A DNA stretch of 64,000 nucleotides from Sinomonas atrocyanea (GTDB lineage Bacteria > Actinomycetota > Actinomycetes > Actinomycetales > Micrococcaceae), in the NCBI RefSeq assembly GCF_001577305.1, contig NZ_CP014518.1, positions 868,001 to 932,000 of the forward strand. Reading direction: 5' to 3'. Below the pieces are notes generated by a model. That model did no database searches, was not told the DNA's origin, and worked only from the letters and a program-made list of their open reading frames with translations. The translations under genes and the position numbers were made by a program. This document shows positions 23,940 through 32,467 of the stretch, piece by piece. Every line of letters starts with the position of its first letter. Within the stretch, counting starts at the first letter, position 1.

Positions 23940-24225
23940 CCGATCACTGCGTCGAAGACGTCGAAGACCCCGGCCAGGGCCTCGGGTCCCACCGCGTGCT
24001 GACGGCGGCCCCGATCACGGCCCTGCGCTCCGGGTGGAGGCGGTCGAGGTAGGCCGGGGCGACGGCGTCCTTGGACCCGAAGGCAGCGTAGAGGGCCGCC
24101 TGCGCAGCGCCGCAGGAGGTCAGGATGTCCTCCACGCCGGCGGCGCGGATGCCGCGCTCGGCGAAGATCCGGTACGCGGCGGCCTCGATCCGCTCCCGCG
24201 GACCGTCCCCCTCAGCCAGCGCCCC
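23940..24225 (-). pseudogene. TetR regulator N-terminal fragment
   Basis: The minus strand gives RERIEAAAYRIFAERGIRAA and GVEDILTSCGAAQAALYAAF, then GSKDAVAPAYLDRLHPERRA: the HTH domain of a TetR repressor (TATVEDI...KxxLYxxFxSKxxL). After AAVS the frame breaks; FDVFDAVIGQA follows in another frame before similarity stops. The remaining C-terminal part is on the other strand at 23395-23644. No plausible own start survives upstream, where a truncated response regulator abuts it. Confidence 0.65.
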
Positions 24226-24598
24226 CGTTGCCCTGGGGTCGGGGGCTGTTGGCGGCGGCACGCCTGCCCGCCGCGGGGAGGCCGTGGGCGCGGATGTCCC
24301 GCAGCACGAACTCGCACCGGTCGACCGTGGTGGGGCCGGTGGACTCGGGATGGTAGCTGACCAGCACGACGCAGCCGAGCCTGGGGACGGTCTCGCGGGC
24401 CTGGAGGCACACCTGGATCCCCTTCCCGTCGACGAGCTGCGAATCAAGGACGGCCACATCCGGGCCCAGCGCCCTGATGCGCCCGAGCGCCTGGCGGGCC
24501 GATCCGCTCTCGCCGACGACCTGGATCCCCTCGTGCTTGAGCAGGCGCCGTATCTCCTGGCGGGCGAGCTCGTTGCCGACCACGAGGAATACCCTCAC
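24212..24598 (-). CDS. NarL-type response regulator, receiver domain only (truncated)
   Basis: 128 aa from GTG 24598. MRVFLVVGNELARQEIRRLL, PDVAVLDSQLVDGKG, VVLVSYHPESTG and FVLRDIRAHGL follow a NarL/DevR receiver domain. The acidic pair after strand 1 (DDH in relatives) reads VGN, so the phosphorylation pocket is damaged, although the Asp of AVLDSQL is kept. The DNA-binding output domain is absent; the frame ends in unrelated residues next to the broken TetR gene. Probably a remnant produced by the same rearrangement. Confidence 0.55.
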   Translation of the reverse strand: MRVFLVVGNELARQEIRRLLKHEGIQVVGESGSARQALGRIRALGPDVAVLDSQLVDGKGIQVCLQARETVPRLGCVVLVSYHPESTGPTTVDRCEFVLRDIRAHGLPAAGRRAAANSPRPQGNGGAG

Positions 24599-24738
24599 GC
24601 TGGCGGTCCCGGTTGGGCGGTGGGGACACCGCCTGGGGTCGAAGCGAGGAGCTTGAGCTTGGTGCGGTTCATGGGTGCCAGGATTTGATCGAGACGTCCT
24701 CTTCTGTCTGGGAATCCGTCTTCTGGCGGCCTTGGGCG

Positions 24739-25500
24739 TCAGTCGGTGAAGTCATCGACTCTTACCGACTTGATGCCGTTCAGGGCTGAGAGCGCCTGGA
24801 CCAGTCTGGGCGGTGATGCGTTCCCTTCTAGCTCGAGTTCGATCTCAACCAGGTTCCGCTCGGCCGGGAGGGCATCGTTGAGCGGGGCCATCCGGTCGAG
24901 GACCCCGGGCGGCTCCTCGGGATCGAGCGCCTGGTGCATTTCGAAGCCGTGCACGACGAGCCCTTCGGACGTGCATGCGAAGAGTATGCGCCTGAGGGCA
25001 CCGGTGCCATCCTCGTATTGGACGTGGACGGTGTGGTCGCGGCTGGGGCCCATGTGCGTCTTGCGCACGATGTAGGGGTAGCCGAGCACGACGAGGAAGT
25101 GGACGAGTGTCACGAAGGCTGCTGGGACGACAAGGCCTGCGCCCGCTGAGGAGCCGATGGCGGCCACGAGCCAGATCGAGGCGGCTGTGGTGAGCCCCCG
25201 GACCTTGTTCCTCTTGACGAAGACGAGGCCGGCGCCGACGAATCCGATTCCGGAGACGATCTGCGCGGCCATGCGGGAGGGGTCGAGGGTGACCAGGCCC
25301 GCTTCCTCGACGTCGTAGAAGCCGTACTTGCTGACCACCATGAAGAGGGCGGCTCCTACGCCGACGAGGGCGTGGGTCCGCAAGCCGGCTGACTTCTGAC
25401 TCATCTGTCGTTCCACGCCCACCAGGGTGGAGAGGGCCAGGGCGATTGTGAGGCAGAGCAGTTGCTGCCAGGAGTCCATTCGGCTGGTGAACAGAAGCAA
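24739..25500 (-). CDS. MgtC/SapB family membrane protein
   Basis: 253 aa. Hydrophobic N-terminal half with TLVGVERQMSQKSAGLRTHALVG (family motif ER-x(8-10)-GLRTH), then IVSGIGFVGAGLVFVKRNKV and GLTTAASIWLVAAIG, all diagnostic for MgtC. The C-terminal ~90 residues are an ACT-like soluble domain. In other bacteria MgtC supports survival at low Mg2+ and in macrophages by modulating the F-ATPase. TTG 25500 has the better ribosome site (AAAGGA, 7 nt); ATG 25479 is the alternative. Stands alone. Confidence 0.9.
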   Translation of the reverse strand: MLLFTSRMDSWQQLLCLTIALALSTLVGVERQMSQKSAGLRTHALVGVGAALFMVVSKYGFYDVEEAGLVTLDPSRMAAQIVSGIGFVGAGLVFVKRNKVRGLTTAASIWLVAAIGSSAGAGLVVPAAFVTLVHFLVVLGYPYIVRKTHMGPSRDHTVHVQYEDGTGALRRILFACTSEGLVVHGFEMHQALDPEEPPGVLDRMAPLNDALPAERNLVEIELELEGNASPPRLVQALSALNGIKSVRVDDFTD

Positions 25501-25556
25501 TGTCGTCCTTTCGCGCCTGAGCCCACTGCGCCGCGCGTTCGGATGGGGGGGTGGGA

Positions 25557-26513
25557 TCAGGCCGTGGCCGGACGCTGGTGCTCCGGGGCGGTGATGGCTT
25601 TCAGTGCCCCCTGCGGGGGCGTGGGGCGAGGGGGGTTGGTGACGCGGTAGGTGAGGATCTCTGTGCCGTGGACATCCTCGCCGTCATCAGGGGCGACGTG
25701 CAGGAGCACTTCGCCGCCTTCGCGGGTGAGGACGAACGGGTTCCGGAAGACGCTGTGGCCTGCGGCGCTGAAGAGCGGTACCGGGACGTCGGCGGTGATC
25801 CGGCGCTCATCGAAGTGCACGGTGCTGACCCCTCCGAGCTCGTACGTCCCGCCGTGCGCGTCGGGCAGTTCGGAGATTCCGGCGCAGATGATCCGCCCCG
25901 AGCCGTCGTACTGGCCTTCCTGGGCGTCCAGGTGCCAGCTCGGGTTGTCCCAGGCTTCGCAGTCCCGTGCCGTCGCGCCGCCGGCCAGGGTCCAGCGGTA
26001 GAAGCGCCGTGACCCCCAGCCCGCTCCGTAGAGGGCGCCCGCGTCCAGGTCCGGGGCGAGCCAGGTGAGGTGGTCGTCCACCTCGAAGCGTTCAGTGAGC
26101 TCCAGTGTGTGCGGGTCCAGCGTGTACACAAGGCTGCGGGAGTTCGCGCGGTACTCTCCCACGGGCACCCAGAGCGGACCGCCCGCGTAGTCGATCCCGC
26201 TGGGGTGGTAGGCATCGCCGTCGCCGACCACCAGGTCTGCCGCGAGTGTCCCGTCCGGCCCGATGACGAGGACGTGCCCCCGGCCCCTGCCGGGGGTGCG
26301 CCGGGCAGGGTCGTCCGAGCCCCCAATCGGGGCCGGGCGCTCGTGGACTTCGACGGTCGAGAGGAAGATCTTCCCGTCGGCGAACGCCATGCCCTGCGGG
26401 TGGTGCGTCGGGAACCGCAGGGGGAGCCGGTGGACGAGCTCGAATCGCGTGCGGCGGGTCCACGATGCGACCTCTGCCGAGAGGCTGCCATCCCTCGGCG
26501 GCTCAGACCACAT
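25557..26513 (-). CDS. DUF6454-type beta-propeller-like protein
   Basis: 318 aa, overlapping the upstream fusion gene. FPTHHPQGMAFADGKIFLST near residue 34, HPSGIDYAGGPLWVPVGEY, WLAPDLDAGALYGAGWGSR and ICAGISELP recur as blade-like segments. From memory these fit the DUF6454 family; the fold is a beta-propeller by inference. No signal peptide is evident, so it is probably cytoplasmic. Position as last gene of the importer operon suggests it binds or hydrolyses the imported compound or a breakdown product. Confidence 0.65.
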   Translation of the reverse strand: MWSEPPRDGSLSAEVASWTRRTRFELVHRLPLRFPTHHPQGMAFADGKIFLSTVEVHERPAPIGGSDDPARRTPGRGRGHVLVIGPDGTLAADLVVGDGDAYHPSGIDYAGGPLWVPVGEYRANSRSLVYTLDPHTLELTERFEVDDHLTWLAPDLDAGALYGAGWGSRRFYRWTLAGGATARDCEAWDNPSWHLDAQEGQYDGSGRIICAGISELPDAHGGTYELGGVSTVHFDERRITADVPVPLFSAAGHSVFRNPFVLTREGGEVLLHVAPDDGEDVHGTEILTYRVTNPPRPTPPQGALKAITAPEHQRPATA

Positions 26514-28086
26514 GGCGCGCCTCCTGTGCAGAACGGCGCGCGGTGGCCCAGAGGGCGTAGAGCTCCGACGCGTGCTCGCGCCTGGCCGCCAGGATGCCGC
26601 CGGACTCGGGCCACGCGGTCTCCTTGCCGTTGTCGTCGACGAGGACGCCTCCGGCCTCGCGGACCACGAGGGCGGCGGCGAGGTGGTCGATGGGGTTGAA
26701 GCGCTCGATCACGGTTCCCACCCCGCGGCCTGCTGCTGGTCCGGCCAGCGCGAGGGCCCCGGATCCCATGATCCGCACGGTGCAGAAACGCTCACGGAGC
26801 ATGTCGAGGAAGGTCTCCATGCCAGGCCATGCGGAGTGGCCGTGCAGCTCGGTGCTCACGATCGTCCCGGCCAGGTCGGCCGCGGCGTGCTCGGACGGCG
26901 GCTGCAGCTCGAGGCGCTGTCCGTCGATTTCGGCTCCCAGTCCCGCTACGGCAGCAAACACCTGCCCGTGCCAGACGTCGCCGAGGACGGCGACGAGCGG
27001 CTCGCGGTCGATGGCCAGGGCCAGTGAGAAGGCGGTCCAGGGGACGCCGTTGGCCAGGTTCGAGGTCCCGTCGACGGGATCGACGTACCAGCAGGGAACT
27101 CCGGGCTGGGCCGAGCCCCCCATCTCCTCGCCGACGACGGTATGGCCCGGGAGGCGTTCGGCGATGACCTGGCGGACGTGCTGTTCTACCGCGAGGTCCA
27201 CCGCGGTGACGTGGTCGGCGGCGTTCGCCTTCGTGCGGACGCGTCCGAGGTCGGCGCTGCGGGTGAAGGCGTTGGCCCACTGTGCGAGTTCGTGGGCGAC
27301 GGCGGCGGCCGCTACCAGCTCGGCACCTGCGAGCCGGGTGGGGCGTGGCGCCCGTTCCCATGCTGCGCGGCCTTCGGCGGATACCTTCTGCAGCATGCCC
27401 AGCCGGTTGGTGGTGACGGCGTCCGCGCCGAGGGAGAGGACCCAGCGCATGGCGTCCTCGTCGTCGACTGTCCAGCAGGCCACGCGTAGCCCGGCCGCGT
27501 GGACGGCATCGACGAGGTCGCGGCTGAGCACGGGGTATTCGGCGTTGACGACCTCGGGACGCAGCCGCTCGAGGAGCTCTGCGGGCGGGATGTCGCGACG
27601 GTTCCAGGGGAGCCAGATGCTCGCCTCGGGATCGAGGTCCCGGACGGCGCTGACGGCCTCGAGGCTCCCGCACCAGGCCACCCGTGCCCCGGGCGCTGAG
27701 CCCCGCACGACGGAGACGGCGGGGGCAGCTGCGTCGGGGGTGTCCATGTCGATCAGCAGGGTCGCTGCCGTCCCGGCCACGAGGGCCACGGCCTCGGCCA
27801 GGAGCGGGATGCGCTCTTCGCCTGAGCCCAGCCCGGCCGCCTCGGCCCAGTCCATCTCGGCGATGGGCCGGTCCACGCCCCAGAGGCGTTCCAAAGTGGG
27901 GTCGTGCAGGAGCACCACGTGGCCGTCCCGGGTCACGCGGACGTCGACTTCGATGAAGTCGGCTTCTGCTTCGAGGGCGGAACGGACCGCAGCCAGGGTG
28001 TTCTCCCGGCGCTCCACCGCGGCCCCGCGGTGTGCTGTGGCCCAGAGGGTCCCGTGGCGGCCGGAGCCGGGCGACGTGGTGCTCAT
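26503..28086 (-). CDS. glycerophosphodiester phosphodiesterase-inositol monophosphatase fusion
   Basis: 527 aa from ATG 28086, overlapping the ABC ATPase stop (ATGA). Residues about 1-240 are a GDPD domain: ATAHRGAAVERRENT (HRG, ENT), FIEVDVRVTRDGHVVLLHD, then HAAGLRVACWTVDDEDAMR. Residues about 270-520 are an IMPase domain: DHVTAVDLAVEQ, VVGEEMGG, DPVDGTSNLANGVPW (metal motif) and ERFNPIDHLAAALVVREAGG. A single protein could split a glycerophosphodiester and dephosphorylate the product, e.g. glycerophosphoinositol to inositol. Both active-site sets look complete. I do not know this fusion as a characterised enzyme. Confidence 0.85.
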   Translation of the reverse strand: MSTTSPGSGRHGTLWATAHRGAAVERRENTLAAVRSALEAEADFIEVDVRVTRDGHVVLLHDPTLERLWGVDRPIAEMDWAEAAGLGSGEERIPLLAEAVALVAGTAATLLIDMDTPDAAAPAVSVVRGSAPGARVAWCGSLEAVSAVRDLDPEASIWLPWNRRDIPPAELLERLRPEVVNAEYPVLSRDLVDAVHAAGLRVACWTVDDEDAMRWVLSLGADAVTTNRLGMLQKVSAEGRAAWERAPRPTRLAGAELVAAAAVAHELAQWANAFTRSADLGRVRTKANAADHVTAVDLAVEQHVRQVIAERLPGHTVVGEEMGGSAQPGVPCWYVDPVDGTSNLANGVPWTAFSLALAIDREPLVAVLGDVWHGQVFAAVAGLGAEIDGQRLELQPPSEHAAADLAGTIVSTELHGHSAWPGMETFLDMLRERFCTVRIMGSGALALAGPAAGRGVGTVIERFNPIDHLAAALVVREAGGVLVDDNGKETAWPESGGILAARREHASELYALWATARRSAQEARHVV

Positions 28087-29165
28087 GCTGAAGCTCCTTG
28101 GCCGACGAGGCGTCCGTCCTCGAACTCGAACCACCTCACGATGCGGGCCGAGCCGCTGGCCCCGACGGCGGGGGGCACACCGGTCGCATAGGCCCGCAGC
28201 AGGGCGTCATCCCGGCGCAGGTAGAGCTCGGCGAAGTGCCCGCGCGGGACCACCCGCTCGACCGTCGCGGGCAGGCCGTCCGGGTGCGCTTCGGGGGAGA
28301 AGAGCACGTCTTCGGGGCGGATTCCCACGATCCCTGCGCCCGCCACGAGGCGGCCGCCCTCGATGCGGCCCTCGAGCCGGTTCAGGCTTCCGATGAACGT
28401 TGCCACGAACTCCGTCGCCGGCGCGCTGTAGAGGTCCGCGGGGGTGCTGAACTGCTCGATCCGGCCGGAATTCATGACGGCGATGCGGTCCGACATCGAC
28501 ATCGCCTCCTCCTGGTCGTGGGTGACGATGAGGGTCGTGATGCCGAGCCGCTGCTGGATCTCGCGGATGTCCTCGCGGACCTTGACGCGCAGCTTGGCGT
28601 CGAGGTTGGAGAGCGGCTCGTCGAGCAGGAGGAGCTCCGGCTCCTGGACGAGGGCGCGGGCGAGGGCCGTGCGCTGCTGCTCGCCGCCCGAGATGCGTGC
28701 CGGCCGGGAGTCCCTGTGGTGCAGGAGGTTGACGAGGGCGAGGGCGGCGTCGACCCGTTCTGCGATCTCTGCCTTGGGCCGCCTGCGCAGCTTGAGGGGG
28801 AAGCCCACGTTCTTCGCCACGGTCATATGCGGCCACAGCGCGTAGTTCTGGAAGACCATGGCGCTCGGTCGCTGCTCGGGCCCCAGATGGACCACCTCGC
28901 GGCCCCCGATCCTGATGGATCCGGAATCCGGGGCGAGGAACCCGGCGATCATGCGCAGGGTGGTCGTCTTGCCGCAGCCCGACGGTCCGAGCAGGGACAC
29001 GAGCTCGCCGGGCTGGACGGCCATGTCGAGGCTGTCGATGATGGTGCGGCCGCCCAGGACCTTGTGCAGGCCACTGATCTCGAGCCCCGCAGGCTGAGTC
29101 CGTTCCGGCGCCAGCGGCGCGCCTGCTGTAGCGGTGCTCGAGGTGGTCGGTGTCGTGGTGTTCAT
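28083..29165 (-). CDS. ABC importer ATPase (PotA/UgpC type)
   Basis: 360 aa. Walker A GPSGCGKTT, Q-loop QNYALWPHMTV, signature ISGGEQQRTALARAL, Walker B ELLLLDEPLSNLD and VTHDQEEAM are complete. The C-terminal ~110 residues form a TOBE domain (GIRPEDVLFSPEA). It powers the importer with the two permeases encoded just upstream. The start (ATG 29165) is 8 nt after the permease stop; the stop overlaps the GDPD-IMPase fusion start. Confidence 0.95.
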   Translation of the reverse strand: MNTTTPTTSSTATAGAPLAPERTQPAGLEISGLHKVLGGRTIIDSLDMAVQPGELVSLLGPSGCGKTTTLRMIAGFLAPDSGSIRIGGREVVHLGPEQRPSAMVFQNYALWPHMTVAKNVGFPLKLRRRPKAEIAERVDAALALVNLLHHRDSRPARISGGEQQRTALARALVQEPELLLLDEPLSNLDAKLRVKVREDIREIQQRLGITTLIVTHDQEEAMSMSDRIAVMNSGRIEQFSTPADLYSAPATEFVATFIGSLNRLEGRIEGGRLVAGAGIVGIRPEDVLFSPEAHPDGLPATVERVVPRGHFAELYLRRDDALLRAYATGVPPAVGASGSARIVRWFEFEDGRLVGQGASA

Positions 29166-29173
29166 GGGTGCCT

Positions 29174-30049
29174 CTACTTGATCTGGAAGCCCTCGGCGAG
29201 CTGGCCGCCGACGATGTGCTTGTGCGCGGCCAGGAGCAGCGCCACGGAAGGGATGGCGAGGAGGATCGAGAAGACCGCCGCCACCTGGGTCGGGTAGTTG
29301 AGCACGAGGGTGTACATCTGGGTCGGCATGGTGAAGTAGTCCGGCGCGCCGACCAGATAGGTGCCCTGGGCCTCGTCGAACGAGGCCAGGAAGCTCATGA
29401 TGGCCGCGACGAGGATGCCCGGCAGCGCCATGGGCAGGGTGACGCTGAAGAACACGCGCACCTTCGATGCCCCGGCATCGCGCGCGGCCTCCTCCAGGCT
29501 GCGGGGGACTGCGGCGAATGCGGCCGACGGGATCCACGTCATGAACACGACGGTGCCCAGCAGGTGCACGATCAGGATTCCCAGAATGGAGTTCATGAGG
29601 TTCAGCGTGTAGAACAGCGCCGCAAGGGAGACGAAAAGACCCATCTTGGGGAACGCGTTGGCGGCGAAGAGCCCGATGAGGAAGAGCCGCCGCCCGGGGA
29701 ACTCGAACCGCGCGAACGCCCAGGCGGCCGGAAGGCAGATCAGCGCTGAGACCAGGACGGTGATGGGGGCGAAGAACAGCGAGTTCTGAACGGCGACCCC
29801 CAGCGCCGCGTCGTGGAAGACGACCCCCCACCACTTGAGGGTCCACCCGTCCGGCAGCAGGTTCGGGTAGGTCCAATTCGTCGCGAACGCCCGCACCGCC
29901 AGCCAGGCGAGGGGGCCGATGATGAACACCGCCAGCGCCAGGGCGAAGAGGACGGCCAGGACACGGGACAGTGCTGTGCGCGCGCCGGCACGAGCCGGGC
30001 GTTCCTCGGGGACCACAGCGGTGGTCGGGGCGGCTGTCGTCTGAGCCAT
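29174..30049 (-). CDS. ABC importer permease 2
   Basis: 291 aa, six predicted membrane helices. The EAA loop reads LEEAARDAGASKVRVFFSVT-LP near residue 195. The N-terminal ~40 residues are an Ala/Pro-rich cytosolic extension. Start at ATG 30049 overlaps the first permease stop (TGATG). It forms the channel heterodimer with the upstream gene product. The iron/putrescine/glycerol-phosphate importer class is suggested by the ATPase and binding protein, not by the permease itself. Confidence 0.9.
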   Translation of the reverse strand: MAQTTAAPTTAVVPEERPARAGARTALSRVLAVLFALALAVFIIGPLAWLAVRAFATNWTYPNLLPDGWTLKWWGVVFHDAALGVAVQNSLFFAPITVLVSALICLPAAWAFARFEFPGRRLFLIGLFAANAFPKMGLFVSLAALFYTLNLMNSILGILIVHLLGTVVFMTWIPSAAFAAVPRSLEEAARDAGASKVRVFFSVTLPMALPGILVAAIMSFLASFDEAQGTYLVGAPDYFTMPTQMYTLVLNYPTQVAAVFSILLAIPSVALLLAAHKHIVGGQLAEGFQIK

Positions 30050-30993
30050 CACACGGCCCCGCTTTCCTTGGCTGACCGGAAATTGGCCCACACGTACACC
30101 GCTGCGATGCCGGCGGCGATCGCGAACACCACGAACGCCATGACCACCGCCTGCTGCGGCTGGTTGAACGCCGAGAAGTAGTTCGACATCGCCACGCCGA
30201 GCATGTTCGGCGAGTTCGGGCCCGTGAAATAGGGCACCGTGAAGGAGCCGAGGATCCCGATCGCCGTGAACGTCGTCGCGATGACGATCGGCACCCCGGC
30301 CATGGGGACCACGATGCTGGCGACCACCCTGATGAAGGGGGCCCCGGCGTCGCGCGCCGCGTCGATCATCGCCTGGGGCACGGCCTGGATGCCCGAGGTG
30401 ACCAGGAGGGTCGCGAAGGGAAGCGAGGTCCACACCGAGCCGATGACCACGGTCACGATCGTGAACGAGAACACCGGGAAGCCCAGACCGAACTGCGCGG
30501 CGAGGCTGCGCAGGAACCCGTCCGCGGAGTAGAAGCCCAGGATCGCCCACGAAGCGATCACCACCGGGATGAACAGCGGGACCACAGCAAGGGCTGAGAG
30601 AACCTTGCCGACCATGCCGCCGGCGAACTTCAGGTAGAGCCCGATGCCCACCGCCAGGGCAATGACGATGGAGGTGCTCACCACCGCCACGGTCACGGTC
30701 ATGGCCAGATCGTCGACGAAGCGGGAATCGGAGAAGAGGTCCGCATAGGCGCCGAAGGTCGGGGCGCCGTGCGCCTCGTGGACGTTCTGGCCGATGACGG
30801 AGATCGTGTGGTTCAGGCCGCCCGTGAACCCGAAACTGAATCCGAGCGCGAGCACGATCGGCACGCCGATGAACAGGGCGATCAGCAGGATCGGCGGAAG
30901 CGCCATCACGAAGCCGCGGGTCCGGCCAGGGGCGGCGGGGGCCCTGGACGCGGCGCCCCGCGCCCCGTGTGGGGTCTGGGGATCAGTCTTCAC
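30049..30993 (-). CDS. ABC importer permease 1
   Basis: 314 aa from GTG 30993, overlapping the binding-protein stop by 4 nt (GTGA). Six membrane helices and an EAA loop MIDAARDAGAPFIRVVASIV. The N-terminus (about 35 residues) is polar and basic. Partner of permease 2 in the membrane channel. Confidence 0.9.
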   Translation of the reverse strand: MKTDPQTPHGARGAASRAPAAPGRTRGFVMALPPILLIALFIGVPIVLALGFSFGFTGGLNHTISVIGQNVHEAHGAPTFGAYADLFSDSRFVDDLAMTVTVAVVSTSIVIALAVGIGLYLKFAGGMVGKVLSALAVVPLFIPVVIASWAILGFYSADGFLRSLAAQFGLGFPVFSFTIVTVVIGSVWTSLPFATLLVTSGIQAVPQAMIDAARDAGAPFIRVVASIVVPMAGVPIVIATTFTAIGILGSFTVPYFTGPNSPNMLGVAMSNYFSAFNQPQQAVVMAFVVFAIAAGIAAVYVWANFRSAKESGAV

Positions 30994-32144
30994 TGCCCCG
31001 GCACCTTCTGGTCCCACAGGTTGTTCAGGTCCTTGTTCATCTGGTCGAAGTAGCCCTTGCGGAGGTCGTTCGTGTTGGCGTTCGCGAACTTCTCCTGCAG
31101 GTCCTTGGGCAGCTTGTCGAGGGAGATGGCCGGGTAGCCCGAGATGTCCTTGACGATCATGGCCTGCTGCTCCGGCTGCAGGACGAAGTTCGCGAGCTTG
31201 AGCGCGGCGTCCTTGTCAGGCGCGTTCACGGGGATGCCGAGGTAGGCTGCCCCGCCGGTGAAGGACGGGTCGGAGATCTGGGTGGCCTTGATGGTGGCCG
31301 GGATCGAGCCGTTCGCCGTGCCGGTGATGAACTGGTCTGACCAGACCGGTGCCATGGAGATCTGGCCGTTCGCGAGGAGCGCGAGCGTCTGCTGGTTGCC
31401 GTTCGGGTAGACGCCCTTCTGGTACACGTACGGGTTCAGGCCCTTCAACACGGCGAAGCCCTGGTCCCAGTAGGACTCGAGATCCTTCTCGTACCCGACC
31501 GTCATCTTCTGCCGGGCATCCGCGGGGACGTACTTGTCCAGGACGGTGGCGACGAAGGCCCCGCCGGAGCCGCCCGACTTCGGCGAGTTGTAGGTGAACT
31601 TGCCCGGATTCGCCTTGATCCACGCAAGAAGGTCATCGAGCGTCTTCGGCGGCGTCGGAACGGTCTTGGTGTCATACGCCAGCAGCACCGAGGACCCCCG
31701 GTACGGGATGGCGCCGGTGCCACCGGCCTTGATGACGTCGGCAGGGATGTCGGCAAGCGCGGAGACCTTCGACGGATCGACTGGCTCGAGGAAGTTGGCA
31801 GCGGAGGCCTTCGGCACGAAGCCACCGTCGACCAGGTCGAATCCGGGGTCCTTCTTCTGCTCCACAGAGCTCGAGAGCTTCGCGAGGGTCTGGGCATCGT
31901 GCTCGCCGTGCAGATCGATGGCGACCTGGACCTTGTAGCCCGGGTTCGCCTTCTCGAACGCCGGGCCGAGGTCCTTCTCCCACAGGTTCTGGATATTGGT
32001 GTCACCGCTGATGAAGACCCTGACCGTCTTCGAGCCGGAATCCCCTCCGCTCTTCGCGGAGGTGCTGCTCTGCGCGCACCCGGTCAGCGCGAGGGCCGCG
32101 GCCGCGACAGCCGAAGCGGCCCACATGAGCTTGAGCTTCGCCAT
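30990..32144 (-). CDS. extracellular solute-binding lipoprotein
   Basis: 384 aa. Lipoprotein signal with lipobox ALTGC at residues 18-22, then a Ser/Gly linker. The family-1-type binding-protein body has an early segment FISGDTNIQNLWEKDLGPAF and the hinge region VLLAYDTKTVPTPPKTLDDL, typical of iron/polyamine/sugar-phosphate binders. It captures the substrate outside and delivers it to the permeases. It is the first gene of the six-gene operon; the 320-bp upstream region must hold the promoter. Confidence 0.9.
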   Translation of the reverse strand: MAKLKLMWAASAVAAAALALTGCAQSSTSAKSGGDSGSKTVRVFISGDTNIQNLWEKDLGPAFEKANPGYKVQVAIDLHGEHDAQTLAKLSSSVEQKKDPGFDLVDGGFVPKASAANFLEPVDPSKVSALADIPADVIKAGGTGAIPYRGSSVLLAYDTKTVPTPPKTLDDLLAWIKANPGKFTYNSPKSGGSGGAFVATVLDKYVPADARQKMTVGYEKDLESYWDQGFAVLKGLNPYVYQKGVYPNGNQQTLALLANGQISMAPVWSDQFITGTANGSIPATIKATQISDPSFTGGAAYLGIPVNAPDKDAALKLANFVLQPEQQAMIVKDISGYPAISLDKLPKDLQEKFANANTNDLRKGYFDQMNKDLNNLWDQKVPGQ

Positions 32145-32467
32145 AGAAGCCTCCTATTTCGATCACTTGTGCAGAACGTCCGAATTGCCTTTATCCCACC
32201 CTCGTCTTCCAACGAGTTCCCAAGACCAATGCTGCATTCGCCACTTTGTTATGTCAATAGATTGTCCGTACCAAACATGCGGGGAGAAAAGGGCGCGGGC
32301 CAGCGGAAAATGCGCCTGCGAGAGGACATTCTCGAAGGAGTGCGCCGGGTGTCCCGATTCGCCGCTCCGGTTTATTGAGCGGACTCCGCTATACGAAGGC
32401 GGTTTTCATATCCTTCGTGGCTGACGCCGGTCGGGCCGGAGCCGGGGGGGGCGAGGCAAGAGGCGTT
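32145..32467. other. upstream region of the ABC/GDPD operon
   Basis: About 320 bp, locally AT-rich around 32240-32275. TTTGTTA at 32245-32251 and TACCAAA at 32269-32275 form an imperfect inverted pair; a TTTGTATAATG stretch near 33715 upstream of the ROK gene is slightly similar. Either could be a ROK-repressor site, but the match is too weak to call. No gene seen. Confidence 0.35.

Noticed and set aside
26594..28396. 600-codon plus-strand open frame
   Set aside because: Antisense to the GDPD-IMPase and ABC ATPase genes, which have complete motifs; Ser/Arg/Ala-rich shadow.
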